Source: Armatimonadota bacterium (lineage in GTDB: Bacteria > Armatimonadota > UBA10988). From it: a stretch of 13,969 nt of DNA. The stretch lies in assembly GCA_016183835.1 (NCBI GenBank), contig JACPDV010000567.1, positions 1 to 13,969 of the forward strand, read 5' to 3'. A program made the translations under genes and the position numbers. Shown piece by piece: positions 1 to 8,400 of this stretch. The notes under the pieces were generated by a model. That model saw only the letters and a program-made list of their open reading frames with translations. It was not told the DNA's origin and did not search any database. How positions within the stretch are numbered: position 1 is the stretch's first letter; the number at the start of each line of letters is the position of its first letter.

Positions 1-52
1 CCGGTGGCGGGGCAGCCGTTAAGCACCGTACCCGAGTTGCTGTCCGGCCCAA

Positions 53-147
53 GGTAGGGGCGGGGTCTCCCCGCCCGATGCGCGAGGTGGGAGCGCTCTG
101 CGCGCGATCTCGGCCGGCCGGACGGGCGAGGAGACCTCGCCCCTACC
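53..147. repeat. Nested palindromic element (REP-like inverted repeat)
   Basis: Two 25-base arms at 53-77 and 123-147 are inverted copies of each other, matching at 23 of 25 positions. Each arm is itself a hairpin: eight bases at 58-65 pair with 69-76 around a TCT centre, and the same fold exists at 124-142. The two mismatches between arms (arm positions 11 and 19) fall at bases that pair with each other inside each arm: G-C in the left arm and A-T in the right. The change is therefore compensatory. The 45 bases between the arms contain further short palindromes, such as GAGCGCTC and CGGCCGGCCG. Elements of this kind are usually dispersed extragenic repeats, but no further copy is evident in this window. 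The rest of 1-220 shows no gene I can support. Confidence 0.75.
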
Positions 148-220
148 GGTGCTGTTGGCGCGCTGGACAACATCCCGGGGCGGCTGCCTAGCCGGCAGCG
201 ACGGAAGGAAACAAGGGCCA

Positions 221-2230
221 ATGGACACTCGGCTGCAATGGGGCATCCTGGGCACGGGCATGATCGCCAGAGCGCTGGCCCACGCGATCAACGAGTCGAC
301 GACCGGCACGCTCGCCGCCGTCGGCAGCCGCCGGCGGGAGACCGCCGAACAGTTCGGCGATGAGCTCGGCGTCCCGCGGCGCTACGAGGGCTACGACGCG
401 CTCCTCGCCGACCCGGCGGTGGACGTGGTCTACAACGCCCTGCCCAACCACCTCCACGCCGAGTGGACCCTGCGCTGCTTCTCCGCGGGCAAGCACGTGC
501 TCTGCGAGAAGCCGCTGGGGAGCCACCACGCCGAGGCGATGGCGATGGTCGAGGCCGCGCGCGACGCCGGCCTGTTCCTGGCCGAGGCCTTCATGTACCG
601 CTGCCACCCGCAGACGGCCACGCTCGCCGAGCTGGTGCGGAGCGGGGCGATCGGCGACGTGCGGCTGATCCACGCCACCTTCTGCTTCAACTTCGGCGAG
701 CAGCCCGACAACGTCCGCTCGCAGGTGGTCCTCTCCGGCGGCGGGATCATGGACGTGGGCTGCTACACGATGTCGATGGCCCGCCTCCTGGCCGGCGCCG
801 CGCTGGGCCTGGAGCGGCCGGCCGAGCCGCTCGAGGTCAAGGGCACCGGCCACCTGAACCCTGTCGGCGGCGTGGACACCTGGGCCACCGCGGCGGTCAA
901 GTTCCCCGGCGACATCCTGGCGACACTGGTCTGCGGCATGCAGATCGGCGTGCCATCGGTCGCGGAGGTGTACGGCACGGGCGGGCGGATCGTGGTCCGC
1001 AACCCGTGGTTCCCGGGCACCACCGACGAGTCCGCCGCCATCGAGGTGCACGTCAACGGCGAGGAGCCGCGCCGGGTGGCCGTCCCCGGTCCGAGCGGGC
1101 TCTACACCATCGAGGTGGACAAGGTCGCCGCGGAGCTGTCAGGCCAGCAGTTCGCCTACCCCGGGATGACCTGGCAGGACACCATCGGCAACATGAAGGC
1201 GCTCGACCAGTGGCGCCGCGGGATCGGCCTGACCTTCCCCTGCGAGACCGCCGAGGGGCTCTATCACACCATCTCGCGCCGGCCGCTCGCCGTGCAGCCG
1301 GAAGGCAAGCTGCCCACCGGCCGGATCGAGGGCGTGGCGAAGCCCGTCGCGCGGCTCATCCTGGGCACCATGGGCCACGTGCTGGGCGACCTGGCGAAGA
1401 CGCACGCCATGCTCGACCGCTACGTGGAGTGCGGCGGCAACGCGCTCGACTGCGCGTACGTCTACGGCTCCGAGGAGCGCGTCGGCACGTGGCTGCGCAA
1501 CCGCGGCGTGCGCGACGGGATGGTGATCATCGGCAAGGGCGCGGCCAGCATCGACGCCACGCCGGAGCTGTGCACCGAGCACCTGCTCACCTCGCTGGAG
1601 CGGATGGGGGTGGACTCGTTCGACGTCTGGATGATGCACCGCGACAACGTGAACGTGCCCGTGGGCGAGTTCGTGGACGTGCTCAACGAGCACCTCGACG
1701 CCGGCCGGATCGGCGCCTTCGGCGGGTCGAACTGGACCACGGCCAGGCTGGAGGAGGCGAACGCCTGGGCGGCACGCGAGGGCAAGCGCGGGTTCGCGGC
1801 GAGCAGCCCCAACTTCACGCTGGCGCACTGGAACGAGCCGATGTGGGACGACTGCGTCAACGCGGTGGACGCAGGGTCGCATGACTGGTACACGCGGACG
1901 CAGCTCCCGCTCCTGGCCTGGTCGTCGCAGGCGAACGGGTTCTTCAGCGGCCGCTTCAAGCCCGAGGACGCGAACGACCCGCGGCTGGCGGGGATCGTGC
2001 GGGTGTGGTTCAACGATGGCAACTGGGAGCGGCTCCGGAGGGTGCGGGAGCTGGAGGCGAAGACGGGAGTGCCGGGGATCCAGCTCTCCCTGGCGTACGT
2101 GCTGTGCCAGCCGATGGACGTCTACGCGCTGATCGGTCCGGAGACGATGGACGAGATGCGCGGGTCGTTCGAGGCGCTGCGGGTGCGGCTGACGGCGGAG
2201 GAGATGGCGTGGCTGGACCTGCGGGGGTGA
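221..2230 (+). CDS. Gfo/Idh/MocA oxidoreductase fused to aldo/keto reductase
   Basis: This 669-residue protein joins two NAD(P)-dependent oxidoreductase modules, probably cytoplasmic because no signal peptide is visible. Residues 5-350 are a Gfo/Idh/MocA sugar dehydrogenase: Rossmann motif GILGTGMIA at 8-16, the EKP motif with its conserved lysine at 96-98, and MDVGCY near 177-182. Residues 375-669 are an aldo/keto reductase with the usual tetrad apparently intact: Asp410, Tyr415 in YVYGSEE, Lys439 in IIGKGA, and His473 in MMHRDN. The start at 221 is chosen because homology begins immediately and AAGGA (205-209) and AAGGG lie upstream; an in-frame ATG at 149 would add 24 residues with no resemblance to the family and would start inside the palindromic element. 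The substrate cannot be read from the sequence; sugars or cyclitols are likely. It stands alone and converges with the next gene. Confidence 0.93.
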   Translation: MDTRLQWGILGTGMIARALAHAINESTTGTLAAVGSRRRETAEQFGDELGVPRRYEGYDALLADPAVDVVYNALPNHLHAEWTLRCFSAGKHVLCEKPLGSHHAEAMAMVEAARDAGLFLAEAFMYRCHPQTATLAELVRSGAIGDVRLIHATFCFNFGEQPDNVRSQVVLSGGGIMDVGCYTMSMARLLAGAALGLERPAEPLEVKGTGHLNPVGGVDTWATAAVKFPGDILATLVCGMQIGVPSVAEVYGTGGRIVVRNPWFPGTTDESAAIEVHVNGEEPRRVAVPGPSGLYTIEVDKVAAELSGQQFAYPGMTWQDTIGNMKALDQWRRGIGLTFPCETAEGLYHTISRRPLAVQPEGKLPTGRIEGVAKPVARLILGTMGHVLGDLAKTHAMLDRYVECGGNALDCAYVYGSEERVGTWLRNRGVRDGMVIIGKGAASIDATPELCTEHLLTSLERMGVDSFDVWMMHRDNVNVPVGEFVDVLNEHLDAGRIGAFGGSNWTTARLEEANAWAAREGKRGFAASSPNFTLAHWNEPMWDDCVNAVDAGSHDWYTRTQLPLLAWSSQANGFFSGRFKPEDANDPRLAGIVRVWFNDGNWERLRRVRELEAKTGVPGIQLSLAYVLCQPMDVYALIGPETMDEMRGSFEALRVRLTAEEMAWLDLRG

Positions 2231-2259
2231 GGCAGGCCGCACATTGACAAGACCGTCGT

Positions 2260-2296
2260 CACGCGCGGCCGGCACACCGGCTCCGCACCGCGCGTG
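2260..2296. terminator. Possible bidirectional terminator hairpin
   Basis: CACGCGCGG at 2260-2268 pairs perfectly with CCGCGCGTG at 2288-2296, and a smaller CCGG-CACA-CCGG hairpin sits in the loop (2269-2280). It lies between two convergent gene ends (2230 on plus, 2312 on minus), where a shared terminator would be expected. No T-tract follows on either strand, so it is not a classical intrinsic terminator and could simply be a GC-rich coincidence. Confidence 0.35.
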
Positions 2297-2311
2297 GCAC
2301 GCGGTCGTCAG

Positions 2312-2884
2312 TTACGCAGCACAGGCCGTTTCCGCGTCGATCGCTAGCGCATTGATGAAACGACCGAGACGTGTGGCCTCGGACACCGTCAGGTCACGTG
2401 GCACCGTCAACGTCGCGACAATGTCCTCGCGGAGTGGAAACGGATAGACAATCATCTTGCCCGAGCGTGCGTCCATTGCCGGTGGCTCCGGCATCTGCGA
2501 TGCCGACGGCGCCTTCGCTCCAACGTCCTGCGCATCTCGTTCGGCCCGCCTGCCGTTGGGCACACCCGACTGCCGTTCACGGCGCGGCGCAGTCCATCCC
2601 TCGGGGTCGCGCACGTGCTCAAGAAAAGACGCGTGCGCGAGCCGGAAGCGCTTGCCGTACTCACGTAGGGTCCCTGGCTGGAAGTCTTTCGCCTTCAGCC
2701 GACTGAAGCGCCCTATCAGCGCGTCTACGTCGAGGGTCGACACGTCCAACTGCTCCCAGTTCTCCTCTACCGCCAAGATCCGCTTGCAGGCCGTGCCCAG
2801 GCCCTGGGCGGAGTTCGCGTTCATCAGGCCCCTGGAGGCCACCCAGTCCCAGAAGCCGACCAGCTCTTGCCCTGTAGGCTCCAT
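2312..2884 (-). CDS. Uncharacterised two-part protein, helical N-terminus and YPFPLR module
   Basis: A 190-residue soluble protein that I cannot assign a function. Residues 1-95 (from MEPTGQELVGFWDWV) look all-helical, with NSAQGLGTACKRIL and a segment around 65-95 (KDFQPGTLREYGKRFRLAH). This pattern is loosely like the SAM-like core-binding domain of tyrosine recombinases, but there is no catalytic domain. Residues 100-140 are a charged, probably disordered linker. Residues 145-183 form a compact module (YPFPLREDIVATLTVPRDLT, then SEATRLGRFINALAID). The start at 2884 is preferred over an ATG at 2917: GGGAG lies seven bases upstream, and a good promoter predicts transcription starting near 2916, which would exclude 2917. 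The gene is visibly less GC-rich than its neighbours, which fits acquisition by transfer. The reading frame looks genuine; the function is open. Confidence 0.75.
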   Translation of the reverse strand: MEPTGQELVGFWDWVASRGLMNANSAQGLGTACKRILAVEENWEQLDVSTLDVDALIGRFSRLKAKDFQPGTLREYGKRFRLAHASFLEHVRDPEGWTAPRRERQSGVPNGRRAERDAQDVGAKAPSASQMPEPPAMDARSGKMIVYPFPLREDIVATLTVPRDLTVSEATRLGRFINALAIDAETACAA

Positions 2885-2922
2885 CCTTCGTCTCCCATGT
2901 GGGCGCCATCGGCGCATCCCCT

Positions 2923-2951
2923 ATGGTAAGACACATCTAGAATGCCGTCAA
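2923..2951 (-). promoter_or_regulatory. Sigma70-type promoter for the 2312-2884 gene
   Basis: Reading the minus strand, TTGACG (2951-2946) is followed after 17 bases by TACCAT (2928-2923), an ideal spacing and five of six -35 matches. Transcription would begin near 2916, giving a leader of about 32 bases before the ATG at 2884, with GGGAG inside it. Confidence 0.6.
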
Positions 2952-3050
2952 CTGCCATTCTATAACGTCGGCGGATTCCCATATCGTCAGGATCGCCCTC
3001 GACCAACGTCTCCGTGCGTATCGCACGCCCTCGATGGTCGTTGCTACCAT
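2937..3050 (-). other. Possible small ORF or antitoxin-like remnant (MVATTIEG)
   Basis: A 37-codon frame begins MVATTIEGV and overlaps the stop of the preceding gene by seven bases. That opening resembles the N-terminus of small AF2212-like/DUF104 antitoxins, which continue with a Tyr-Glu-Asn-Gly pattern; here the similarity stops after nine residues. There is no clear Shine-Dalgarno sequence and no neighbouring toxin gene. I read it as either a decayed remnant or chance. Confidence 0.2.
2938..2962. promoter_or_regulatory. Operator-like dyad centred on the -35 box
   Basis: TAGAATG (2938-2944) and CATTCTA (2956-2962) are perfect inverted 7-mers separated by 11 bases, centred at 2950. The -35 hexamer at 2946-2951 lies inside the dyad. 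A regulator bound here would block or recruit RNA polymerase. The arms are AT-rich in a GC-rich region, which makes chance pairing less likely. A weak hairpin ending the upstream minus-strand operon is the alternative reading, but no T-tract follows. Confidence 0.45.
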
Positions 3051-3577
3051 CTTTGTCCATGGCCGGCCCTGTCGTCCCGGTCGCTCGGGTCTGACGCCCC
3101 GCCCACCTTGAGCCCCGGAATCACCTCCGTCCCGTACGGAATCGGCAGCCTCGCCCGCCGTTGCGGCGTCAGCGAGCGGATCAGCCAGCGGCCGTTCGCC
3201 CGCCGCAACGCCACCGTCTGCACGTCCGAGTCCTCGCGGTAGACCCACTCGAGCTGCAGGCTCGCCTCGTCGCCCGCCACCTCCTCGTTGGTCACCGCCA
3301 CGCCGGTCACCCGCGCGTCGTGGGCCCTCAGCGACTGGCTCAGCTTGGCCCACCCGTCCGTCTCGGCCGCCGTGCGCAGCTCGGCGGCGAGCGGCTCGTC
3401 GAAGCACTTGAGGTAGGCCCGCACGTCGCCCGCCTTCATCGCCGGGAGGAGCCGGTCGTAGATCACGTCCTTCGGCGTGCCGCCCGAGCCGCCGCTGGAG
3501 CCCGGCCGGCTGGTCAGCAACACCGCCGCCACGATGGCCACCGACAGGATCGCCGCCGCCACCCTGGACGCTCTCAC
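3044..3577 (-). CDS. Membrane-anchored small protein, possibly NTF2-like
   Basis: A 177-residue protein beginning with a basic residue pair and a hydrophobic segment (residues 6-22, AAAILSVAIVAAVLL), then a Gly/Ser-rich linker. It is therefore an uncleaved anchor or signal peptide with an extracytoplasmic body. Residues 36-135 have a helix-then-sheet pattern (DVIYDRLLPAMKAGDVRAYL, later LQLEWVYRED and ANGRWLIRSL) that suggests a small NTF2-like fold; this is inferred by eye. The tail after 158 is polar and probably disordered. The start is GTG, in a GTGA overlap with the stop of the HflK-like gene, with GGAGAG six bases upstream, so translation is probably coupled. As the last gene of the ATPase-SPFH block, it is a candidate partner of the SPFH proteins on the outer face of the membrane. 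No family name can be given with confidence. Confidence 0.75.
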   Translation of the reverse strand: MRASRVAAAILSVAIVAAVLLTSRPGSSGGSGGTPKDVIYDRLLPAMKAGDVRAYLKCFDEPLAAELRTAAETDGWAKLSQSLRAHDARVTGVAVTNEEVAGDEASLQLEWVYREDSDVQTVALRRANGRWLIRSLTPQRRARLPIPYGTEVIPGLKVGGASDPSDRDDRAGHGQRW

Positions 3578-4524
3578 GGCTTGCTCTCCGGCGGGCTGCC
3601 GAGGATCCCCAGGTCGATGGGCCGCGTCCCGTGGGCCGCGTCCACTACCGTCGTGTTGAGCCGCGGCGCCACCTTCTCCACTGTCTCTAAGTGAAGCCGC
3701 GTGCGCGTCACCTCCGGCGCGCGGTGGTACTCGGCGGCGAGCTTGCTGAACCGCGCGGCGTCGCCGGTGGCCTGGTTGATCGCCGTCGTCTTGTACGACT
3801 CCGCGCCGGAGCGCAGCGCCGCGGCGTCGCCCTGCGCCCGCGGGAGCACCTCGTTGGCGTAGCCGTGAGCCTCGTTGACCTTGCGGTCGTGGTCCTGCCG
3901 GGCGGAGTTCACATCGTTGAACGCCACCGCCACCTCGCCCGGCGGCTGCACCTGGCGGATGGTCACCGAGTCGATCCGCACGCCCGCCCGGTAGCGGTCC
4001 AGCCGGCTCTGCGCCCCGGTCTGCACCGCGTGGCGCACCTCGTCGCGGCCGGTGGTCATCAGCGAGTCCACCGGCTCGACGGCGACCCGCTCGGTCAGCG
4101 CCGCCTGCGTGGCGGCCGCCACCAGCGCGTCCACCTGCCCCGCGGCGAAGAGGTACCGGCGCGGGTCCGAGACGTAGAACTGCACCACGGCCTGCACGCG
4201 GACCAGGTTCTGGTCGCCGGTGACCGTTTCGTCGGAGGGATCGTCGCGCCCCACCGCGGCCTCGGCGAGGGTCACGCCGATGCCGATCTGCCGGCGCTCC
4301 CAGACCGACACCCGGTCGAGCCGCGAGATGGGCCACGGCACGCGCCACCAGACGCCCGGGTCGGCGACCCCCGCCACGCTGCCGCAGACGCGCACCACGG
4401 CCACCTGCGACGGCCCCACGGCGTAGAACCCGGTCAGCAGCCAGGCCAGTCCGAGCCACGCAGCGCGCCGCCCGGCCGGCTGCGCCGCCCACAACACCCG
4501 CAGAGCCAGGAACCGAGACGTCAC
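3574..4524 (-). CDS. hflK: SPFH/band 7 protein, HflK-like
   Basis: This 316-residue protein has one transmembrane segment near residues 20-36 and then an SPFH domain (about 38-205). HflK hallmarks are TGDQNLVRVQAVVQF at 102-116, DSLMTTGRDEV at 153-163, the QPPGEVAVAFNDVNSA stretch near 193-208, and a charged C-terminal helix (ARQDHDRKVNEAHGYANE onward, then AEYHRAPEVTRTRL). In the known HflKC complex, HflK and HflC form a cage around the FtsH protease with SPFH domains on the periplasmic side. No FtsH gene lies here. The GTG start overlaps the hflC stop (GTGA), with GGGAGG six bases upstream. It is shorter than typical HflK proteins, mainly because it lacks the glycine-rich N-terminal extension. 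It is paralogous to the SPFH part of the ATPase fusion two genes upstream. Confidence 0.88.
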   Translation of the reverse strand: MTSRFLALRVLWAAQPAGRRAAWLGLAWLLTGFYAVGPSQVAVVRVCGSVAGVADPGVWWRVPWPISRLDRVSVWERRQIGIGVTLAEAAVGRDDPSDETVTGDQNLVRVQAVVQFYVSDPRRYLFAAGQVDALVAAATQAALTERVAVEPVDSLMTTGRDEVRHAVQTGAQSRLDRYRAGVRIDSVTIRQVQPPGEVAVAFNDVNSARQDHDRKVNEAHGYANEVLPRAQGDAAALRSGAESYKTTAINQATGDAARFSKLAAEYHRAPEVTRTRLHLETVEKVAPRLNTTVVDAAHGTRPIDLGILGSPPESKP

Positions 4525-5417
4525 CGGGCGCCTCCCGGGAGCTGCCCGTCGGTCAGGGTGTGGAGCAGCGGCGAGTCGGCGGAGAGCACCACGGTGGTGT
4601 CCTTGCCGAGCACCTTGTCGTACACGTCCAGGGTGCGCACGAACTGGTAGAAGCGCGGGTCGGCGCCGTGGGCGGCGGCGTAGATGCGGGTGGCCTCGGC
4701 GTCGCCCTCGCCCTTCACGCGCTCGGCGTCGCGGTAGGCTTCGCTGAGGATGCGCTCCTTCTCGCGGTCGGCCTCGGCGCGGATCCGGCGGGCCTCCTGC
4801 TCGCCCTCGGCGCGGTACTTGCGGGCGATCCGCTCCCGCTCGGCGCGCATCCGGTCGAACACGCTCTGCTTGTTCTGCTCGGGGAAGTTCACCCGCCGCA
4901 GCCGCACGTCCACCACCTCGATGCCGTACTGCTCCTTGGCCAGCGCGGCGCCGTCGCGGGCCACGGGGTCGGTGACGGTGGCGAACGCGGCCTCGGGCTC
5001 ACCCGTGGCCGGCAGGTGGACGAGCTGGTCGAGGGTGGTGTGGCCCAACGCCGCCGAGAGCAGCCCGCGGATGCTCTCCTCCAGCCGCAGCTCGGCGTTG
5101 CCCCGCGTGCGCACGCTCTTCATGAACAGCTCGGGCTCGGCCACCCGCCAGCAGATGTACCAGTCCACCACCAGGTTCTTCTTGTCCTGGGTAAGGCACT
5201 CGGCGATCCGCGCGTTGCGCACCTGGAGCCGGTGGTCGAACTTGCGCCGGCCCTGCCACGGCCACTTGGCGTGAAGCCCCGGCGTGTCGACGGTGCGCAC
5301 GGCGCGGCCGAAGGGTCCGAGCGCGGTGACCACCGCCACCTGCGGCTCGTCCACGCAGAACAGGGTGAGGCCCAGCAGGGCCAGCGGCGCGCCGCTGAGG
5401 AGCAGCTTGCGTCTCAC
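4521..5417 (-). CDS. hflC: SPFH/band 7 protein HflC
   Basis: This 298-residue protein is a convincing HflC: an N-terminal hydrophobic anchor (residues 5-21), the opening DEPQVAVVTALGPFGR of the SPFH domain, and a long coiled-coil region with the family signature (VNFPEQNKQSVFDRMRAERE near 176-195, then GEGDAEATRIYAAA and DPRFYQFVRTLDVYD at 253-267). It ends VVLSADSPLLHTL as the family does. HflC pairs with HflK in alternating ring assemblies of the inner membrane that control FtsH and membrane-protein quality. Here two HflK-type partners are encoded: the free one immediately downstream and the one fused to the ATPase immediately upstream. The GTG start lies in a GTGA overlap with the ATPase stop, with GGGAGG seven bases upstream, which points to coupled translation and matched amounts. 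Confidence 0.93.
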   Translation of the reverse strand: MRRKLLLSGAPLALLGLTLFCVDEPQVAVVTALGPFGRAVRTVDTPGLHAKWPWQGRRKFDHRLQVRNARIAECLTQDKKNLVVDWYICWRVAEPELFMKSVRTRGNAELRLEESIRGLLSAALGHTTLDQLVHLPATGEPEAAFATVTDPVARDGAALAKEQYGIEVVDVRLRRVNFPEQNKQSVFDRMRAERERIARKYRAEGEQEARRIRAEADREKERILSEAYRDAERVKGEGDAEATRIYAAAHGADPRFYQFVRTLDVYDKVLGKDTTVVLSADSPLLHTLTDGQLPGGAR

Positions 5418-8400
5418 GGTGTGACACCTCCCGCCGCCGGGGGAGCGGCCGGAGCCGGCGGCGCCTCCTCGGCCTCTTCGGTTGCCAGGCCGCTCGGCGC
5501 GGGCGCCGGCTGTCCGGGGAAGAGCTTCTGCAAATCGGGCGACAACGTCCAGAACTGCCGCCGCGCGGTGACCGCCGGGTCCAGGATCAGCTTCCGCCGG
5601 CCGGTCAGCGAGCGCTCGACGGCGTCGAGCCGGAGCCGGGCGGCGGTGACCTCGGGCGCGGCGCGCCAGGTCTGCTGCCGGAGGGTGAAGCGCGCCGCCT
5701 CGCCGCGCGCCCGGTCCACCCGGCCGACCCGGTAGGCCTCCGCCGCCTGCCGCCGGGCCGCCGCCTCGCCGCGCGCCAGGGCGACCGCCTCGTTGCCGTA
5801 GGCCTCGGCCTCGTTGATCTGCTGCAGCTTGTTCTCGTAGGCGCTGGAAACGGCCCGGAAGGCCGGCACCACCTCCAGCGGCGGGTGCACGTCGCCCAGC
5901 TCCACCGCGGCGATCCGCACCCCCACCCCGCCCGCGTCGCAGGCCGCCTGCAGCCCGCTCCGCGCCTGCTGCTCCACGCGCCCGCGCGCGGTCGTCAGAA
6001 CGTCGTCGAGCGCCATCCCGGCGGCCACCTCACGCAGTACCGTCTCGGCCCGGGCCTTGACGAACCCGGCCACATCCGCCGCGGCGAAGGCGTAGCGCGC
6101 CGGGTCGGCCACGGTGTACTGCACCACGGCCTGCACCTCGACGAAGTTGGCGTCGCCGGTGAGCATCAGCGCCTCGTCGGGCACGCGCTGGTAGACTCCC
6201 GCCAGGTGCGCGCTGTCCCACTCGTACTGCCCCGGCCCGGGCCGCGGCGCGGCGCCGGGCACGCTGGCGAAGCCCAGCTCCAGCGCCCGCACCTCGCCCG
6301 GGCGGAGCAGCCTGGCGCGCCCGATGGGCCACCACGGCTTGAGCCACAGGCCCGGACCGTACGTCGCCCCGTGCCGGCCGAAGACCCGGATCACCGCCAC
6401 CTGCTCCGCGCCCACGGGCACCAGGCAGGTGAGCAGCCAGAGCCCCGCCAGCAGCCGCAGCTTCCAGCGCAGGATCGTCCGCCAGCGGAGCGCCGACCAG
6501 GTGACGAGGCCGTCCAGGTCGAACGCCAGCGCCGCGGCCAGCCAGCGCCGCGCCAGCCCCGCCGCGCGCTCACCCGCCGAGCCGGGCCGCGGCTCCATCC
6601 CCAGCAGGCGCAGTGCGTTGAGCAGAACCGCCAGCGAGCCGGCCTGGTGGAACACCGCCGCCTGCACCGGGCTCAGCTTGCCCCACGCCGAGAGCAGCAC
6701 CGCCACGCCGTTGAGCCCGAAGGCGAAGCCCAGGATGCTGAGGCGGATGGTGCCCAGCACCTCGCGGCAGACCTGCACCAGGTATGGCACCTGCGCCAGC
6801 GGGTCGCCGAGGAGCACGATGTCGGCCGCCTCGGCGGCGATGTCGCTCCCGCGCTCGGCGATGGCCACGCCCACGTCCGCCTCGGCCAGCGCCGGGGCGT
6901 CGTTGATCCCGTCGCCGACCATCGCCACCCGCTCGCCCGCGTTCCGCCGGGTGCGCACCCAGGCGGCTTTGTCCGCGGGCAGCAGCTCGGCGTGCACCTC
7001 GTCGATCCCCACTTGCGCCGCAACCCGCCCCGCCACCGCCTCGCGGTCGCCGGTCAAGAGCGCCACCCGCCTCAGCCCCAGCCGGTGGAGCGCCCGGACC
7101 GTGTCCGCGGCGTCCGGGCGCAGCCGGTCCCGCGCGCCCACCGCGCCCACCAGCCGGCCGTCGCGCGCCACCAGGACCGCCGTCTGCCCGCTCGCCGCCA
7201 ACCGCTCCAGCGTCTCGACGGCCGCCGCGTCCACGCCGATGCCGAGCTGCTCCATCAGCCGCGCGTTGCCCACCGCGAGGCGCCCCTCGGCCCCGCGCGC
7301 GGTCACGCCCAGTCCCGGCAGCGCCTGCAGCTCCTCCGCCGGCTCGAACGCCAGCCCGGCATCGCGCGCCGCCTCGACAAAGCACTGCGCCAGCGGATGC
7401 TCCGCGCCGCTCTCGCCCGCCGCCGCCAGGCGCAGCAGCTCCGCGGCGGTGGTCGTGCCGAACGGAACGCGATCGCCCACTTCCAGCCGGCCGGCGGTCA
7501 GCGTGCCGGTCTTGTCGAACCCCAGCGTGCGCACCCGTGCCAGCGTCTCCAACGCCTCGCCGCTCTTGACCAGCACGCCCCGTCGCGCCAGCCGCCCGAT
7601 CCCGGCCAACACCGCGGCCGGCGTCGCGAGCACCAGGGCGCAAGGGCAGGCCACCACGAGCACGGCCACCGTGCGCATCCAGTCGCGCGTGGCCCACAGC
7701 GTGAGCCCCGCACAGAGCAGCACGGCCGGGAGGAACCAGGCGGCGTAAAGGTCGGCGGTGCGCTGCACCGGCGCCTGCCGCTGCTGCGCCGCGGCGACCA
7801 GCGCCACCACGCGGCCGAGGATGGTCTCGGCCCCCACCTCCTCGGCGAAGACGTGGATCGCGCCGTGTAGATTCTGCGTGCCGCTGCGCACCTCGTCGCC
7901 CACGCCACGGTCCACCGGCAGGCTCTCGCCGGTCAGCGAGCTTTCGTCGAGGCTCGTTTCGCCGAGCACGATCCGCCCGTCCACGGCCACGCGCTCGCCC
8001 GGCCGCACCACGACGCGGTCGCCGACCCGCAGCTCGGCTGTCGGCACCTCGCGCTCCTCGCCGTCGACCACCACGCAGGCGGTCTGGGGCCACAGCGCGA
8101 GGAGCCGCTCCAGCGCGCGGCGGGTGCGGGAGAAGGCGACCGCTTCGAGGCTCTCGCCGGTCATGGCGATGAAGACCACCTCGGCGGCGGCGAAGGGCTG
8201 CCGGATCCAGAGCGCTGCCCAGGTGGCGATGGCGAGCGCCAGGTCGGCGCCGATACGGCCCTCGAGCAGCCCCGAGAGCGAGGCGAAGGTGACCCTTACC
8301 GCGCCCACGGCAGCGGCGATGAGCGCGGGCCGAAGGCTGTAGCCGGGGATCAGCGATTGCCCGCCGAGGCGCCAGTCAAGGAGGATCAGCAGCCCCAGGA

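Noticed and set aside
1..52. Possible tail of an upstream gene ending at TAA (20-22)
   Set aside because: Only six codons would be visible, with nothing to identify or support them.
149..220. Upstream ATG at 149 for the oxidoreductase fusion
   Set aside because: The extra 24 residues have no family resemblance; homology and a ribosome site favour 221.
463..1884. Plus-strand frame of 473 codons inside the oxidoreductase
   Set aside because: Arg/Gly/Ala-rich shadow of the correct frame, with no motif.
2885..2917. Upstream ATG at 2917 for the 2312-2884 gene
   Set aside because: It has no Shine-Dalgarno sequence, lies at or before the predicted transcription start, and adds only Arg-rich residues.
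2824..3060. 78-codon minus-strand frame starting MDKDGSND
   Set aside because: It has no recognisable motif and overlaps the promoter and the start of the next gene in another phase.
3578..4492. Upstream extension of the small anchored protein into a 482-codon frame
   Set aside because: The extension is off-frame translation of the HflK-like gene. The real start is the GTG at 3577, with a Shine-Dalgarno sequence and GTGA overlap.
5885..7870. Plus-strand open frame of 661 codons
   Set aside because: It is the mirror of the ATPase-SPFH gene; its composition is His/Arg/Pro/Gln-rich with no domain.
6570..8093. Minus-strand open frame of 507 codons in another phase of the ATPase gene
   Set aside because: Arg/Gly/Ala-rich off-frame translation; the correct phase holds all ATPase motifs.
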